DNA from: DASUNQ01 sp035536455
GTDB taxonomy: Bacteria > Acidobacteriota > Thermoanaerobaculia > Multivoradales > UBA5704
Direction of reading: 5' to 3'
Length of the DNA: 64,000 bases
Assembly (NCBI GenBank): GCA_035536455.1
Contig: DATLOC010000006.1
Location: 62,001 to 126,000, forward strand
The notes below the pieces were generated by a model that was given only the letters and a program-made list of their open reading frames with translations, did not search any database and had not been told where the DNA came from. Each line of letters opens with the position of its first letter. Position 1 is the stretch's first letter. Below, piece by piece: positions 43,186-51,981 of this stretch. The position numbers were made by a program, and so were the translations under genes.

Positions 43186-44585
43186 TGCGGGGCCCTCGGC
43201 GCGGCCGGCGCGGCCGGCTGGGCGGCGCCGCCCGGCGGGCGCGGGGCGCCGGGTGCGGCGAGCACGACCGGCGAGCCGTCGCGCAGCTCCTGCTGGCCCA
43301 AGGTGATGACGGGCTGGCCCTTCCGCAGCGTTCCTTCGACCGCCGCCAGCGGCCGCCCGCCGCCGCCGCCGGTGCCGAGCACCTCGACCTGCACTCGCTT
43401 GGCGGTCCAGCTCGGGCCCCCGGCGCCCGGACCGCCCGGCGCGCCGCCGCCGTCGCCGCCGTTGCGCCCGCCGCGCTGTCCGCCCTCCCGCCCTGCGCCG
43501 CCGCCGGCGCCTTCGGGCCGCGGCGCCGCGCGCTCGACGGTGAAGACGTAGGTCGCCCGCTCCTCCTCGACCAGCGCGGAGCGCGGCACGAGGAGGGCGT
43601 CGGGAGCGGTCGAGAGCGCCACGGCGACGCTGGCGAACATGCCGGGCTTGAGGCGCCCATCGGAGTTGGCGATCTCCACCTCCGCCTCGGCGGTGTTGGT
43701 GCGCGGGTCGAAGAGCGACGCGATGCGCGCCACACGTCCCTGGAACTCGGCGCCGCGCAGGGCCTCGACGGTCACCACCGCCGGCTGCCCGACGCGCACC
43801 CGCGCGGCGTCCTTCTCGGAGAGCGGCAGCGTGGTCTCGATCGTCGAGACGTCGATGAGGGTGAAGACCGGCTGGTTGCCGGCGGCGAAGGCGCCGAGAT
43901 CGAGGTGGCGCTTCCCGACCGAGCCGGAGAACGGCGCCCGGATGAGCGTCTGCTCGAGCTCGACGCGGCCGGCCGAGAGGTTGGCCTGCGCCTGCTCGAC
44001 GGCGGCGCGCGCCACCTGCACTTGCGCCTCGGCCCCCTTGAGCTCGGCCTGCGCGGCCTCCTGCTGCTGCAGGGCCACGAGCTGCTGCTCGTAGAGGCTC
44101 TGCGTGCGCGAGGCGTTACCGCGAGCGATCTCCTGCGCGGCGCGGCGCTGGGCGAGGGTGGCCCGCGCCATCTCGACGGCGGCGGCGAGCTGGTCGATCT
44201 GCTCGCGCTGCTCGGCGGCGTCGATGCGGGCGAGCACCTGCCCCTGCCCCACGCGGTCGCCGGTGTCGACCAGCACCTGCACGATCTGCCCCGGGGTCTT
44301 GGCGTAGAGGTCGGCCTGGGAGCGCGCCTCGAGCGTCCCCACCCACTCGCCCCAGATCTCGAACGGCCCGCGGCGGACCGGCGCCGTCTCGACGACCGCC
44401 GGCCCGAAGCCGCCCATGCCGCCGGCCATGCCGCCGAAGCCGCCGGGGCCACCCTGGGCGGCCTGGGGGTCGCGGGCGCAGACGAGGAAGTAGAGGAGCG
44501 CCAGCACGGCGGCGGCGAGACCGCCGCGGATCAGGAGCTTCTGCGTCTGCCGGCGCTCCGGCTGGGAGGTCGCTTCGACTTGCAT
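43182..44585 (-). CDS. RND membrane-fusion (HlyD/AcrA-type) periplasmic adaptor
   Basis: 467 residues. One N-terminal transmembrane anchor (LAAAVLALLYFLVCA), a Gly/Met-rich linker, then the lipoyl-like half (AKTPGQIVQVLVDTGDRVGQ), a long coiled-coil hairpin rich in Ala/Gln (about residues 115-215), the second lipoyl half (LIRAPFSGSVGKRHLDLGAF) and beta-barrel domain (VVTVEALRGAEFQGRVARIA). A Gly/Arg-rich insertion (about 365-395) interrupts the membrane-proximal domain. It links the permease at 40033 to an outer-membrane duct. Start ATG 44585 follows 127 bases of non-coding DNA that likely hold the promoter. Confidence 0.93.
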   Translation of the reverse strand: MQVEATSQPERRQTQKLLIRGGLAAAVLALLYFLVCARDPQAAQGGPGGFGGMAGGMGGFGPAVVETAPVRRGPFEIWGEWVGTLEARSQADLYAKTPGQIVQVLVDTGDRVGQGQVLARIDAAEQREQIDQLAAAVEMARATLAQRRAAQEIARGNASRTQSLYEQQLVALQQQEAAQAELKGAEAQVQVARAAVEQAQANLSAGRVELEQTLIRAPFSGSVGKRHLDLGAFAAGNQPVFTLIDVSTIETTLPLSEKDAARVRVGQPAVVTVEALRGAEFQGRVARIASLFDPRTNTAEAEVEIANSDGRLKPGMFASVAVALSTAPDALLVPRSALVEEERATYVFTVERAAPRPEGAGGGAGREGGQRGGRNGGDGGGAPGGPGAGGPSWTAKRVQVEVLGTGGGGGRPLAAVEGTLRKGQPVITLGQQELRDGSPVVLAAPGAPRPPGGAAQPAAPAAPRAPQ

Positions 44586-44630
44586 CCGGGGGTTTTAACG
44601 CGCGCTGGCCGTTGAGGTTTCCCGCTGCCG

Positions 44631-44645
44631 GCCGCGACTCGCGGC
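44631..44645. terminator. Possible hairpin upstream of the efflux operon
   Basis: GCCGCG-ACT-CGCGGC lies between the thioesterase stop (44713, minus) and the fusion-protein start (44585, minus). No U-run follows on the minus strand, so an intrinsic terminator is uncertain; it could also be a dyad operator. Confidence 0.25.
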
Positions 44646-44712
44646 ACTGTAACACGCGCTCCCGCGGCGGCTTGTAATGCCGGTGTAAAACTTCGAATCG
44701 CCGGCGCGCGGC

Positions 44713-45129
44713 TCACCCGCCGGCCAGCCGCCGGAACGGCTCGCGCAGCGGCTCGGGGGTTAAGCAGGGCTTGCCGGTGGCGCGGGCGATCCAGACGTGC
44801 TCGGTGGCGCCGCTGACCAGGAGGTCGCCGTCGCGGCGCACCTCGTAGGCGAAGCGGAGGCCGCGGCTGCCCAGGCGCTCGATCCAGCAGGCGACGCGCG
44901 GGGTCTCGCCGTAGCGCGCCGACTTGCGATACCGCACCTCCACCGCCGTCACCATCAGCAGCCAGCCCATCTTCTCGATGTCGGCGTAGCTGAGCCCCGA
45001 GAGCCCGCAGAGGTGCGTGCGCGCCAGCTCGAACCAGACCACGTACTGCGAGTGGTGGACGACCGCCATCTGGTCGGTCTCGGCGTAACGGACCTCGACG
45101 TCCATCTCGTGGCGCACCGGCTCAGCCAT
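44713..45129 (-). CDS. YbgC/4HBT-family acyl-CoA thioesterase
   Basis: 138 residues, a single hot-dog domain. The active-site segment RYAETDQMAVVHHSQYVVWFE matches the 4-hydroxybenzoyl-CoA thioesterase pattern (Asp/Glu in YAETD, then HHSxY). It hydrolyses short or medium acyl-CoA thioesters by family; YbgC members associate with the Tol-Pal envelope system, but no tol genes are present here. The start overlaps the end of the GT2 gene by 8 bases. Confidence 0.92.
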   Translation of the reverse strand: MAEPVRHEMDVEVRYAETDQMAVVHHSQYVVWFELARTHLCGLSGLSYADIEKMGWLLMVTAVEVRYRKSARYGETPRVACWIERLGSRGLRFAYEVRRDGDLLVSGATEHVWIARATGKPCLTPEPLREPFRRLAGG

Positions 45130-45850
45130 CGTTTCCTCCCGCGCTTCCCACGCTGTGGCGCAGCACCGTCCAGAGGATCTTGTGGCCGGCGCCTAGGGTC
45201 CCGGCGACGGTGCCGGTGATCTTCGAGACGCCCACCCGCCGGCGGTAGGAGACCGGCACCTCGGCGACGCGCAGCTCGCGGCGCAGCGCCTTGACCTGCA
45301 TCTCGGCCGTCCAGCCGAAGTCGGGGTCGGACATGCCGAGCCGCTCGAGCGCTGTCCAGCGCACGGCGCGGAAGGGCCCGAGGTCGGTGTAGCGGTGGCC
45401 GTAGAGCAGCCGGATCAGCGCGCAGGCGACGAGGTTCCCCGCCCGCGCTTGCGGCAGCAGCGCCCGCGGCTCCCGCGCGCCGAGGATCCGCGAGCCGACG
45501 ACGAGGTCCGCCGTGTCGGCCAGGATCGGCGCCACCAGGCGCGGCAGCTCGTCGGGGTGGTCGGAGTAGTCGGCGTCCACGAAGACCACGACCGCGGGCG
45601 GGTCGTTGGCGCGCAGCCAGGCGAGCGCAGCCAGGCAGGCGCTGCCGTAGCCGCGCCGGCGGGCCTCGACGACGACCGCGCCGCCGCGCCGCGCCGCCTC
45701 GGCGGTGCCGTCGCGCGAGCCGTTGTCGGCCACCACGATCCGCCGCACCGGCGGCCGTGGCAGGTCGGCGAGGACGAGCGGCAACGAACGCTCCTCGTTG
45801 AGGGCGGGGATGACGACGTCGATCGTCGGCTCGGAGGCCGGCTCGCGCAT
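45122..45850 (-). CDS. Family 2 glycosyltransferase (polyprenyl-phosphate sugar type)
   Basis: 242 residues. GT-A fold motifs: IDVVIPALNEERSLPLVLAD at the N-terminus, VVADNGSRDGTAEAARRGGA, and the metal-binding VVFVDADYSDHPDELPRLV. 'GRxx'-like acceptor region appears as YRRRVGVSKITGTVAG. There are no C-terminal membrane helices, so it is of the soluble dolichol/undecaprenyl-phosphate mannosyl- or glucosyltransferase kind. Probably supplies a lipid-linked sugar for envelope glycans (inference). Confidence 0.9.
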   Translation of the reverse strand: MREPASEPTIDVVIPALNEERSLPLVLADLPRPPVRRIVVADNGSRDGTAEAARRGGAVVVEARRRGYGSACLAALAWLRANDPPAVVVFVDADYSDHPDELPRLVAPILADTADLVVGSRILGAREPRALLPQARAGNLVACALIRLLYGHRYTDLGPFRAVRWTALERLGMSDPDFGWTAEMQVKALRRELRVAEVPVSYRRRVGVSKITGTVAGTLGAGHKILWTVLRHSVGSAGGNDG

Positions 45851-45897
45851 CGGCGCATCTTAGCGGCCCCTTTGGACGGCCGCGGAGCGGTTGTGCG

Positions 45898-46455
45898 ATG
45901 CTCCGTCCGACCGCCATGCGCCCGCGTCTCGCCGTCCTCCTCCTCGCCGCGCTGGCCCTCGCCGCCGCCGGCGGGGCGAAGCGCCAGCTCGCCCTCCCGG
46001 CGGTCGGCGGGCAGGCCATCCCCTACGTCGTCGCCGTGCCGGCGGACTGGGACCTGCGCGAGGTCCCCGGCGCGACCGGGCTCTGGATCGGGCCGGCGGG
46101 GGCGCGGCCGGAGGCCCAGCCGGAGCTCCTCCACGTCCTCCCCTCGCCCGAGCCGCTGGGCGACCCGCAGCGGGCGGTGGCGGCGATCCGGGCCGCCGAC
46201 GCGGCGGCCCCCGCCTGGTCGGCGCCGGTCGTCGCGGTGCGCAAGGTGGCGGGGGTGCGCGGCGTCCTGCTGCGGATGGAGACCGGGGAGGGGGAGACGG
46301 CGCGCACCACGCTGGCGCTCAAGCTCCCGGCCGGCGAGGGCAGCGTCGACCTCCTGCTCTCGGCCCGCCGCGCCGACTTCGCGCGCCTCGAGCCGCTGTT
46401 CACGTCGATCCTCTCCTCGGTGCGCCGGGCGCCGCCCGCCCGCCGCGGCCGCTGA
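45898..46455 (+). CDS. Small secreted protein of unknown function
   Basis: 185 residues from ATG 45898, or 179 from the ATG at 45916, which gives a tidier signal peptide (RPRLAVLLLAALALAAAGGA). The rest is a compact alpha/beta sequence (IPYVVAVPADWDLREVPGAT; GVRGVLLRMETGEGETARTT; LEPLFTSILSSVRR) reminiscent of PsbP/DcrB-like lipid- or protein-binding folds, a guess only. No lipobox Cys. It is 3 bases ahead of the carbonic-anhydrase-like gene. Confidence 0.75.
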   Translation: MLRPTAMRPRLAVLLLAALALAAAGGAKRQLALPAVGGQAIPYVVAVPADWDLREVPGATGLWIGPAGARPEAQPELLHVLPSPEPLGDPQRAVAAIRAADAAAPAWSAPVVAVRKVAGVRGVLLRMETGEGETARTTLALKLPAGEGSVDLLLSARRADFARLEPLFTSILSSVRRAPPARRGR

Positions 46456-46458
46456 CGC

Positions 46459-46986
46459 TTGCCCCTCCACCCCTACAACGGCGTCCGGCCGCGCCTGGGC
46501 CAGCGGGTCTTCCTGGCGCCCGGGGCGCACGTCGCCGGCGACGTCGAGGTGGGCGACGACGTCTCCTTCTGGTTCCACACCGTGGCGCGCGGCGACGTCA
46601 ACTCGATCCGCATCGGCGCGCGCACCAACGTCCAGGACGGCAGCGTCCTGCACGTTACCCACGAGCGGCACGCCCTGGCGCTCGGCACCGGCGTGGTGGT
46701 CGGCCACCAAGCGGTCCTCCACGGCTGCACGGTCGAGGACGGGGCGCTGATCGGCATCGGCGCGCGGGTGCTGGACGGCGCGGTCGTCGAGGCCGGGGCG
46801 CAGGTCGGCGCCGGCGCGGTCGTGGCGCCGGGGGCGCGCGTGCCGGCCGGCCACCTCGCCCTGGGGGTGCCGGCGCGGGTGGCGCGGCCGCTCACCGACG
46901 AGGAGCGCCGCGCGATCGGCGACATCGCCGAGCGCTACGTGGCGCTCAAGGACCGGTACCTCGCGGCGCTGGGGGAGGAGCGGTGA
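46459..46986 (+). CDS. Gamma-carbonic-anhydrase-like hexapeptide-repeat protein
   Basis: 175 residues from TTG 46459, with no ATG/GTG alternative that keeps the N-terminus. The left-handed beta-helix repeats are clear (VGDDVSFWFHTVARGDVNSI; IRIGARTNVQDGSVLHV). The zinc-ligand histidines fit the family pattern: LHVTHERH, and GHQAVLHGC further on. Homologues include YrdA/PaaY and CamH, active as carbonic anhydrases or of unknown activity. A C-terminal helix (DIAERYVALKDRYLAAL) closes the protein. It overlaps hisS by GTGA. Confidence 0.9.
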   Translation: MPLHPYNGVRPRLGQRVFLAPGAHVAGDVEVGDDVSFWFHTVARGDVNSIRIGARTNVQDGSVLHVTHERHALALGTGVVVGHQAVLHGCTVEDGALIGIGARVLDGAVVEAGAQVGAGAVVAPGARVPAGHLALGVPARVARPLTDEERRAIGDIAERYVALKDRYLAALGEER

Positions 46987-48245
46987 GCCCGGGCGCGGTG
47001 CGCAGCGTCAAGGGGACGCGCGACCTGCTACCGCCGGAGACGGCGGTCTGGGCGGCGGTCGAGGCGGTGGCGCGGCGCGTCTTCACCGCTTACGGCTACG
47101 GCGAGGTCCGCACCCCGGTGCTCGAGGAGACCGATCTCTTCGTGCGCAGCGTCGGCGAGACGACCGACATCGTCGGCAAGGAGATGTACACCTTCCCCGA
47201 CAAGAAGGGGCGGAGCCTGACGCTGCGGCCGGAGAACACGGCGCCGGTGGTGCGCGCCTTCGTCGAGCACGGCCTCCACCAGCTGCCGGCGCCGGTCAAG
47301 CTCTTCTACATCGGGCCGCAGTTCCGCTACGAGCGGCCGCAGGCGGGGCGGTACCGGCAGTTCCACCAGATCGGCGCCGAGCTGCTCGGCGACCCCGGGC
47401 CGCTCTCCGACGCCGAATTGCTCCTCATGCTCGTGCGCTTCCTCGAGGAGCTGGGGTTCGGCTCGCTCGTCGTGCTGCTCAACACGGTCGGCGACGAGGC
47501 CTCGCGCGCCGCCTACCGGCAGGCGCTGCGCGACTACCTCGAGCCGCGCCGCGAGGGGCTCGGGGAGGACAGCCGCCGCCGGCTCGACACCAACCCGCTG
47601 CGCATCCTCGACAGCAAGGACCCGGCGGAGCGCGAGCTGCTGGCCGGCGCGCCGGCGCTCGCCGATCACCTGAGCCACGACGCCCGCGCCCACTTCGCCG
47701 CGGTCGTCGCCATGCTCGACCGCTTCGGCGTCCGCTACCGGATCGAGGACCGCCTGGTGCGCGGGCTCGACTACTACACGCGCACCGTCTTCGAGATCCT
47801 CGCGGAGGGGCTCGGGGCGCAGGACGCGATCGTCGGCGGCGGGCGCTACGACCGGCTGGTCGCCGAGCTGGGCGGCCCCGAGGTGCCGGGCATCGGCTTC
47901 GCGATCGGCGAGGACCGGTTGATCGACGTGCTGCCGCAGGCATTCCGGGACGCGCACGCGCCGCCGGCGCCCGTCCTGGTCACGGCGGTGGGCGGGGTGG
48001 GAGCGGAGGAGGCCCTGGCGCTCGCGGAAGAGCTGCGGCGCGCCGGTGTCGCAGCCCTCGCCGAGCTCTCCGGCCGCGCGCTCAAGAACGCGCTCAAGCG
48101 GGCGGACCGTCTGGGCGTGCGCCGGGTGGCGATCCTCGGCGACGAGGAGGTGGCGGCCGGTGCGGTGACGCTCAAGGACTTCGGCACGGGCGAGCAGGTG
48201 CGGGTGCCACGCGGAGAGCTCCTCGAGAGGCTCACGCGACGATGA
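46983..48245 (+). CDS. hisS: Histidine--tRNA ligase
   Basis: 420 residues, standard length. GTG 46983 overlaps the previous stop and gives the usual opening VRSVKGTRDLLPPE. Class II motif 2 reads FRYERPQAGRYRQFHQIGAE; the histidine-specific segment is VRGLDYYTRTVFEI, followed by AIVGGGRYDRLV and motif 3 (GIGFAIGEDRL). The C-terminal anticodon-binding domain spans about 330-420. It charges tRNA-His and lies 15 bases before aspS, a common gene pair. Confidence 0.97.
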   Translation: MSPGAVRSVKGTRDLLPPETAVWAAVEAVARRVFTAYGYGEVRTPVLEETDLFVRSVGETTDIVGKEMYTFPDKKGRSLTLRPENTAPVVRAFVEHGLHQLPAPVKLFYIGPQFRYERPQAGRYRQFHQIGAELLGDPGPLSDAELLLMLVRFLEELGFGSLVVLLNTVGDEASRAAYRQALRDYLEPRREGLGEDSRRRLDTNPLRILDSKDPAERELLAGAPALADHLSHDARAHFAAVVAMLDRFGVRYRIEDRLVRGLDYYTRTVFEILAEGLGAQDAIVGGGRYDRLVAELGGPEVPGIGFAIGEDRLIDVLPQAFRDAHAPPAPVLVTAVGGVGAEEALALAEELRRAGVAALAELSGRALKNALKRADRLGVRRVAILGDEEVAAGAVTLKDFGTGEQVRVPRGELLERLTRR

Positions 48246-48260
48246 GCAGAGGAACGAGCC

Positions 48261-50042
48261 ATGAAGCGTAGAGGCGCGGGAACGCTCACCAGCGAAGACG
48301 TCGGCCAGAAGGTCCTGCTCCAAGCCTGGGTGCAGCGCCGGCGCGATCACGGCGGGGTGATGTTCCTGGACCTCCGCGACCGCAGCGGCATCGCGCAGGT
48401 GGTGGTCAAGCCGGAGGGGCAGCCCGCGGCCGCCGCGGCGCTGGCCGACGTGCGCGCCGAGTGGGTCGTGGAGGTGGAGGGCCAGGTCGTCGAGCGCGCG
48501 CCGGAGAACGTCAACCCGCAGCTGCCGACCGGCACCTTCGAGGTGCTGGCCGAGCGTGCCGCCGTGCTCGCGCAGTCCGAACCGCTGCCCTTCGCCGTCG
48601 ACGCCCGCGCCGGCACCGAGGCCGCCGAGGAGACCCGCCTCCGCCACCGCTACCTCGACCTCCGCCGCCCCGAGCTGCAGCAGAACTTCGTGCTCCGCGA
48701 CCGGGTGGCGCTCGAGGTGCGCAACTACTTCCACGAGCGGGGCTTCCTCGACGTCGAGACGCCGATCCTGACGCGCTCGACGCCCGAGGGGGCGCGTGAC
48801 TACCTGGTGCCCTCGCGCGTCCACCGCGGCAGCTTCTACGCCCTGCCGCAGTCGCCGCAGCTCTTCAAGCAGATCCTGCAGGTCGCCGGCTTCGAGCGCT
48901 ACGTGCAGATCGCGCGCTGCTTCCGCGACGAGGACTTGCGCGCCGACCGCCAGCCGGAGTTCACGCAGGTCGATCTCGAGATGTCCTTCGCCACCGAGGA
49001 AGACGTCTTCGAGCTGGTCGAGGGGCTCTTCGCCCGGGTCTTCCCGCTCGCCGGCATCACCCCGCCCGAGCACTTCCGCCGCCTGACCTACGCCGAGGCG
49101 GTGGCGCGCTACGGCAGCGACCGCCCCGACCTGCGCTTCGAGCTGCCGATCGCCGACCTGACGGCGCGGCTCGGCGAGAGCGGCTTCCGCGGCTTCCGCG
49201 AGGCGGCGGCGGCGGGCGGGGTGGTGCGCGGCTTCGCGGTGCCGGGGGCGGCGGGGGCCAGCCGCAAGGACGTGGACGGCTGGGCGGAGGCGGCGCGGCG
49301 GCGCGGCGCCGCGGGCGTCCTGACGCTGCGGCGGAAGGACGGCGAGCTGGCGTTCCAGGTCAAGGGCGCGCTCACGGAGGACGAGCTGGCCGGCGCGGCG
49401 GCGGCGCTCGGGCTCGAGGAGGGCGGGCTGGCGCTCCTCGCGGCCGGGCCGGAGCAGACCATCGCCGCGGCGCTCGGCGCCCTCCGTCTCGACCTCGCCA
49501 AGACCTACGGCCTGGTGCCGGAGAAGCGCTACGAGTTCCTCTGGGTGACCGGCTTCCCGCTCGTCGAGTGGAACGCGGACGAGAAGCGCTGGGACTCGAT
49601 GCACCACCCCTTCACCAGCCCCGATCCGGCGGACCTGCCGCTCCTCGACAGCGACCCCGGAGCGGTGCGCGCCCGCGCCTACGACGTGGTGCTCAACGGC
49701 ACGGAGCTGGGCGGCGGCTCGATCCGCATCCACGACTCGCGCCTGCAGCGGCGGGTCTTCGAGCTGCTGGGCATCGGCCCGGAGGAGGCGCAGGCGCGCT
49801 TCGGGTTCTTCTTGGAGGCCCTGCGCTACGGCGCGCCGCCGCACGGCGGCATCGCGCTCGGGCTCGACCGCATCGTGATGCTCCTGGCGGGAGCCAGCTC
49901 GCTGCGCGACGTGATCGCCTTCCCCAAGACGGCTCTGGCGAGCGACCTGATGACCGCGGCGCCCTCCACGGTCGACGAGCGGCAGCTGCGGGAGCTGGGG
50001 ATTCAGGTGCTGCGCGAGGAGCCGCGCAAGCCGTCATCCTGA
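48261..50042 (+). CDS. aspS: Aspartate--tRNA ligase, bacterial type with GAD domain
   Basis: 593 residues. The N-terminal OB fold (LQAWVQRRRDHGGVMFLDLR), class II motif 2 (FRDEDLRADRQPEFTQVDLE), the inserted GAD domain (about residues 280-420, KDGELAFQVKGALTEDELAG) and motif 3 (GIALGLDRIVMLLAGASSLR) are all present. The residue after RRRD is His30, where Asn-discriminating E. coli-type enzymes have Leu; this hints at a non-discriminating enzyme that also makes Asp-tRNA-Asn. The last codons lie in a dispersed repeat and overlap the convergent glpD end by 9 bases. Confidence 0.96.
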   Translation: MKRRGAGTLTSEDVGQKVLLQAWVQRRRDHGGVMFLDLRDRSGIAQVVVKPEGQPAAAAALADVRAEWVVEVEGQVVERAPENVNPQLPTGTFEVLAERAAVLAQSEPLPFAVDARAGTEAAEETRLRHRYLDLRRPELQQNFVLRDRVALEVRNYFHERGFLDVETPILTRSTPEGARDYLVPSRVHRGSFYALPQSPQLFKQILQVAGFERYVQIARCFRDEDLRADRQPEFTQVDLEMSFATEEDVFELVEGLFARVFPLAGITPPEHFRRLTYAEAVARYGSDRPDLRFELPIADLTARLGESGFRGFREAAAAGGVVRGFAVPGAAGASRKDVDGWAEAARRRGAAGVLTLRRKDGELAFQVKGALTEDELAGAAAALGLEEGGLALLAAGPEQTIAAALGALRLDLAKTYGLVPEKRYEFLWVTGFPLVEWNADEKRWDSMHHPFTSPDPADLPLLDSDPGAVRARAYDVVLNGTELGGGSIRIHDSRLQRRVFELLGIGPEEAQARFGFFLEALRYGAPPHGGIALGLDRIVMLLAGASSLRDVIAFPKTALASDLMTAAPSTVDERQLRELGIQVLREEPRKPSS

Positions 50043-50085
50043 GCGCAGCGAAGGATCTGGGTGGGGGAGCCCTGCGGCTGCGAAC
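50033..50085. repeat. Dispersed ~53-bp repeat, copy 1, at the aspS/glpD junction
   Basis: Begins GTCATCCTGAGCGCAGCGAA and continues GGATCTGGGTGGGGGAGCC. ATCCT/AGGAT can pair. It supplies the last codons and stop of aspS on the plus strand and the end of glpD on the minus strand. It matches copy 2 at 56198. Confidence 0.7.
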
Positions 50086-51530
50086 TCGCCCTCCACCAGC
50101 ACCCTGAACCCCTCCACCTGCGCCGCCCGCTCCCCGTCGCTCCACTCGAGCTTCTCTCCCAACTCGGCTGCCGCCCCCGGCGCCGCCGCGAGGCAGGCCG
50201 GCAGGTCGAGCGGCCCCGGCTCGCGCCGCCGCAGCAGCAGGTCGTCGAGCGTCAGCGCCCAGTCGTCGTCCGCGTCCGGCGCGGCGAGCGGCTGCCGATC
50301 CGTCACGCACGGCCCCGGCGCCCGCTCCAGCCGCGGGCCGATCTCCCGCAGCACGGCGTCCACGCAGTCCTCGGCCATTCGCCGGTGGCTGGTCAGCTTG
50401 CCGCCGGCGAGGACCCACACCCCCGGCGCCGCGTGCGCCACGACGTGCTTGCGCGACACGGCGCTGGGATGGACCCGCCCGTCGCGCGAGCGCTTCGCCA
50501 CCAGCGGGCGAAGGCCCGCCCAGACGCCGGTCACGTCGGCCGCGGCAAGACCTTGCTCGGGGAACGCGTGATTGGCCATGCGCAGCAGGTAGGCGACATC
50601 GTTCCGGGTAGGGAGCACCGCTTCCGGCGGCGTCGTGTCGTCGTCGTCGGTGGTACCGACGATCGTGTGCGCGCCCGCCGGCATGGCGAAGGCGAGCCGG
50701 CCGTCGTCGGGCGAGCGGAGCGCGACGTGGCAGGGCACGGGAAGACGTTCGCGGGGTAGAGCGACATGGGTGCCGCGCGTGGGCCGGAGGCGGACCGGCG
50801 TTCCGTCCAGCAACTCGCGCCAGGGCCCGCAGCAGAGGACAATCGCGCGCGCCCCGACTCCGAAGCGGCGTCCGCCGATCGCGTCCTCCACCTCCAGCTC
50901 GCCGTTCTTCACCCGAGCTCCGCCGCACCGCGTCACCACCACCGCCCCGGCCGCCGCCGCGGAGCGCGCCAGCGCCACGACCAGCCGCGCGTCGTGGCAC
51001 GCCGCGTCCTGGTAGACGGCGGCGCCGCGCAGCCCCGCCCGCCGCAGCCCGGGCGCCAGCGCGATCGCCTCCACCGCCGAGAGCCGCCGGTGGCGCCCCA
51101 GCGAGTGCCCCGCCGCCAGGAGATCGTAGAGGTGGAGCCCCAGGCCCAGCCGCCAGAGCGGGTCGGGGTCGCCGGCGTAGACCGGGTAGAGGAAGCGGAC
51201 CGGCCGCACCAGCTCCGGCGCCGTCGCCAGGAGCCGCCCGCGCTCCACCAGCCCCTCGCGCACCAGCGCCAGGTCGCCGTGCGCCAGGTAGCGCAGGCCG
51301 CCATGAATCAGGCGCGACGAGCGGCTAGAGGCGCCGAAAGCGAGGTCGTGCCGCTCGACCAGCGCCACCCCGAGGCCGCGCAGCGCGGCGTCGCGCGCCA
51401 CCGCCGCGCCGGAGGCCCCGCCGCCGACCACCAGGAGGTCCCAGCGCCGCCCGGCGAGGGCCGCGAGGTCGGCCTCGCGGGCGGGCGGCGAGCGGGGCGG
51501 CGCGAGCGGTGGCGGGGGGGAGTGCGGCAT
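50034..51530 (-). CDS. glpD: Glycerol-3-phosphate dehydrogenase, FAD-dependent (aerobic type)
   Basis: 498 residues from ATG 51530. The FAD dinucleotide fold is near residue 33 (DLLVVGGGASGAAVARDAAL), followed by ERHDLAFGASSRSSRLIHGG and LRYLAHGDLALVREGL, which are GlpD hallmarks. Further family blocks are GVWAGLRPLV and GVWVLAGGKLTSHRRMAED. It oxidises glycerol-3-phosphate to dihydroxyacetone phosphate and feeds electrons to quinone at the inner membrane. The C-terminal domain is normal until the last ~10 residues (HPDPSLRSG), which come from the dispersed repeat. Divergent from the zinc-finger gene at 51576. Confidence 0.93.
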   Translation of the reverse strand: MPHSPPPPLAPPRSPPAREADLAALAGRRWDLLVVGGGASGAAVARDAALRGLGVALVERHDLAFGASSRSSRLIHGGLRYLAHGDLALVREGLVERGRLLATAPELVRPVRFLYPVYAGDPDPLWRLGLGLHLYDLLAAGHSLGRHRRLSAVEAIALAPGLRRAGLRGAAVYQDAACHDARLVVALARSAAAAGAVVVTRCGGARVKNGELEVEDAIGGRRFGVGARAIVLCCGPWRELLDGTPVRLRPTRGTHVALPRERLPVPCHVALRSPDDGRLAFAMPAGAHTIVGTTDDDDTTPPEAVLPTRNDVAYLLRMANHAFPEQGLAAADVTGVWAGLRPLVAKRSRDGRVHPSAVSRKHVVAHAAPGVWVLAGGKLTSHRRMAEDCVDAVLREIGPRLERAPGPCVTDRQPLAAPDADDDWALTLDDLLLRRREPGPLDLPACLAAAPGAAAELGEKLEWSDGERAAQVEGFRVLVEGEFAAAGLPHPDPSLRSG

Positions 51531-51575
51531 CCGGTTTGCAGCGATTTTGGTCTCAGGAGGGGGAGAAAGGCCGTA

Positions 51576-51977
51576 ATGTATCCGCCCGAGGCCTCGCTCT
51601 CCTACACGCTGCCCGTGATCGCCCCTCAGCAGTCCGCTCCACCGGAACCCCCGGCCTTCGAGGAGGGGGACACGGTGATCGTCGGCCCCGAAGGGGTCCG
51701 CTTCGTCGCGCGCTCCGCGCCCGACGAGGAGCGGCCCGCCGGCGCCATCGCCGGCCAAAACGGCCGGAACGGCAAGCCGCAGATCGTGTGTCTCTACTGC
51801 GGCGGGCCGCTCCGCCGCGGCCAGGCGCCGGTGCGCGTCGTCCGCGAGGGCTACCGGCTGGAGTGCTCGCTCCCCGCCTGGGTCTGCAAGCGCTGCGACG
51901 AGCCCTACTTCGAGCCGCCCGAGGTGGCGCGCGTGCGGGAAGCCCTGCGCTTCGTCCGCCGCCGCGCCCGCACCTGA
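51576..51977 (+). CDS. YgiT-type zinc-finger protein
   Basis: 133 residues from ATG 51576, with CAGGAGGGGGAGAAAGG upstream. The C-terminal half has two CxxC knuckles (CLYCGG and CKRCDE) in the order CxxCGGxL...PAWVCxxCxExYF, as in the zinc-binding N-terminal domain of YgiT/MqsA proteins. The DNA-binding helix-turn-helix of MqsA is absent, so this is the short form. The N-terminus is Pro-rich. It ends 4 bases before typA, an unusual neighbour, with no toxin partner next to it. Confidence 0.8.
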   Translation: MYPPEASLSYTLPVIAPQQSAPPEPPAFEEGDTVIVGPEGVRFVARSAPDEERPAGAIAGQNGRNGKPQIVCLYCGGPLRRGQAPVRVVREGYRLECSLPAWVCKRCDEPYFEPPEVARVREALRFVRRRART

Positions 51978-51981
51978 CCGC

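Noticed and set aside
40324..43551. 1075-codon plus-strand frame opposite the RND permease
   Set aside because: Low-complexity His/Asp/Gln/Arg sequence, antisense to a clear permease.
47028..49844. 938-codon minus-strand frame opposite hisS and aspS
   Set aside because: Antisense shadow of two unmistakable tRNA synthetases.
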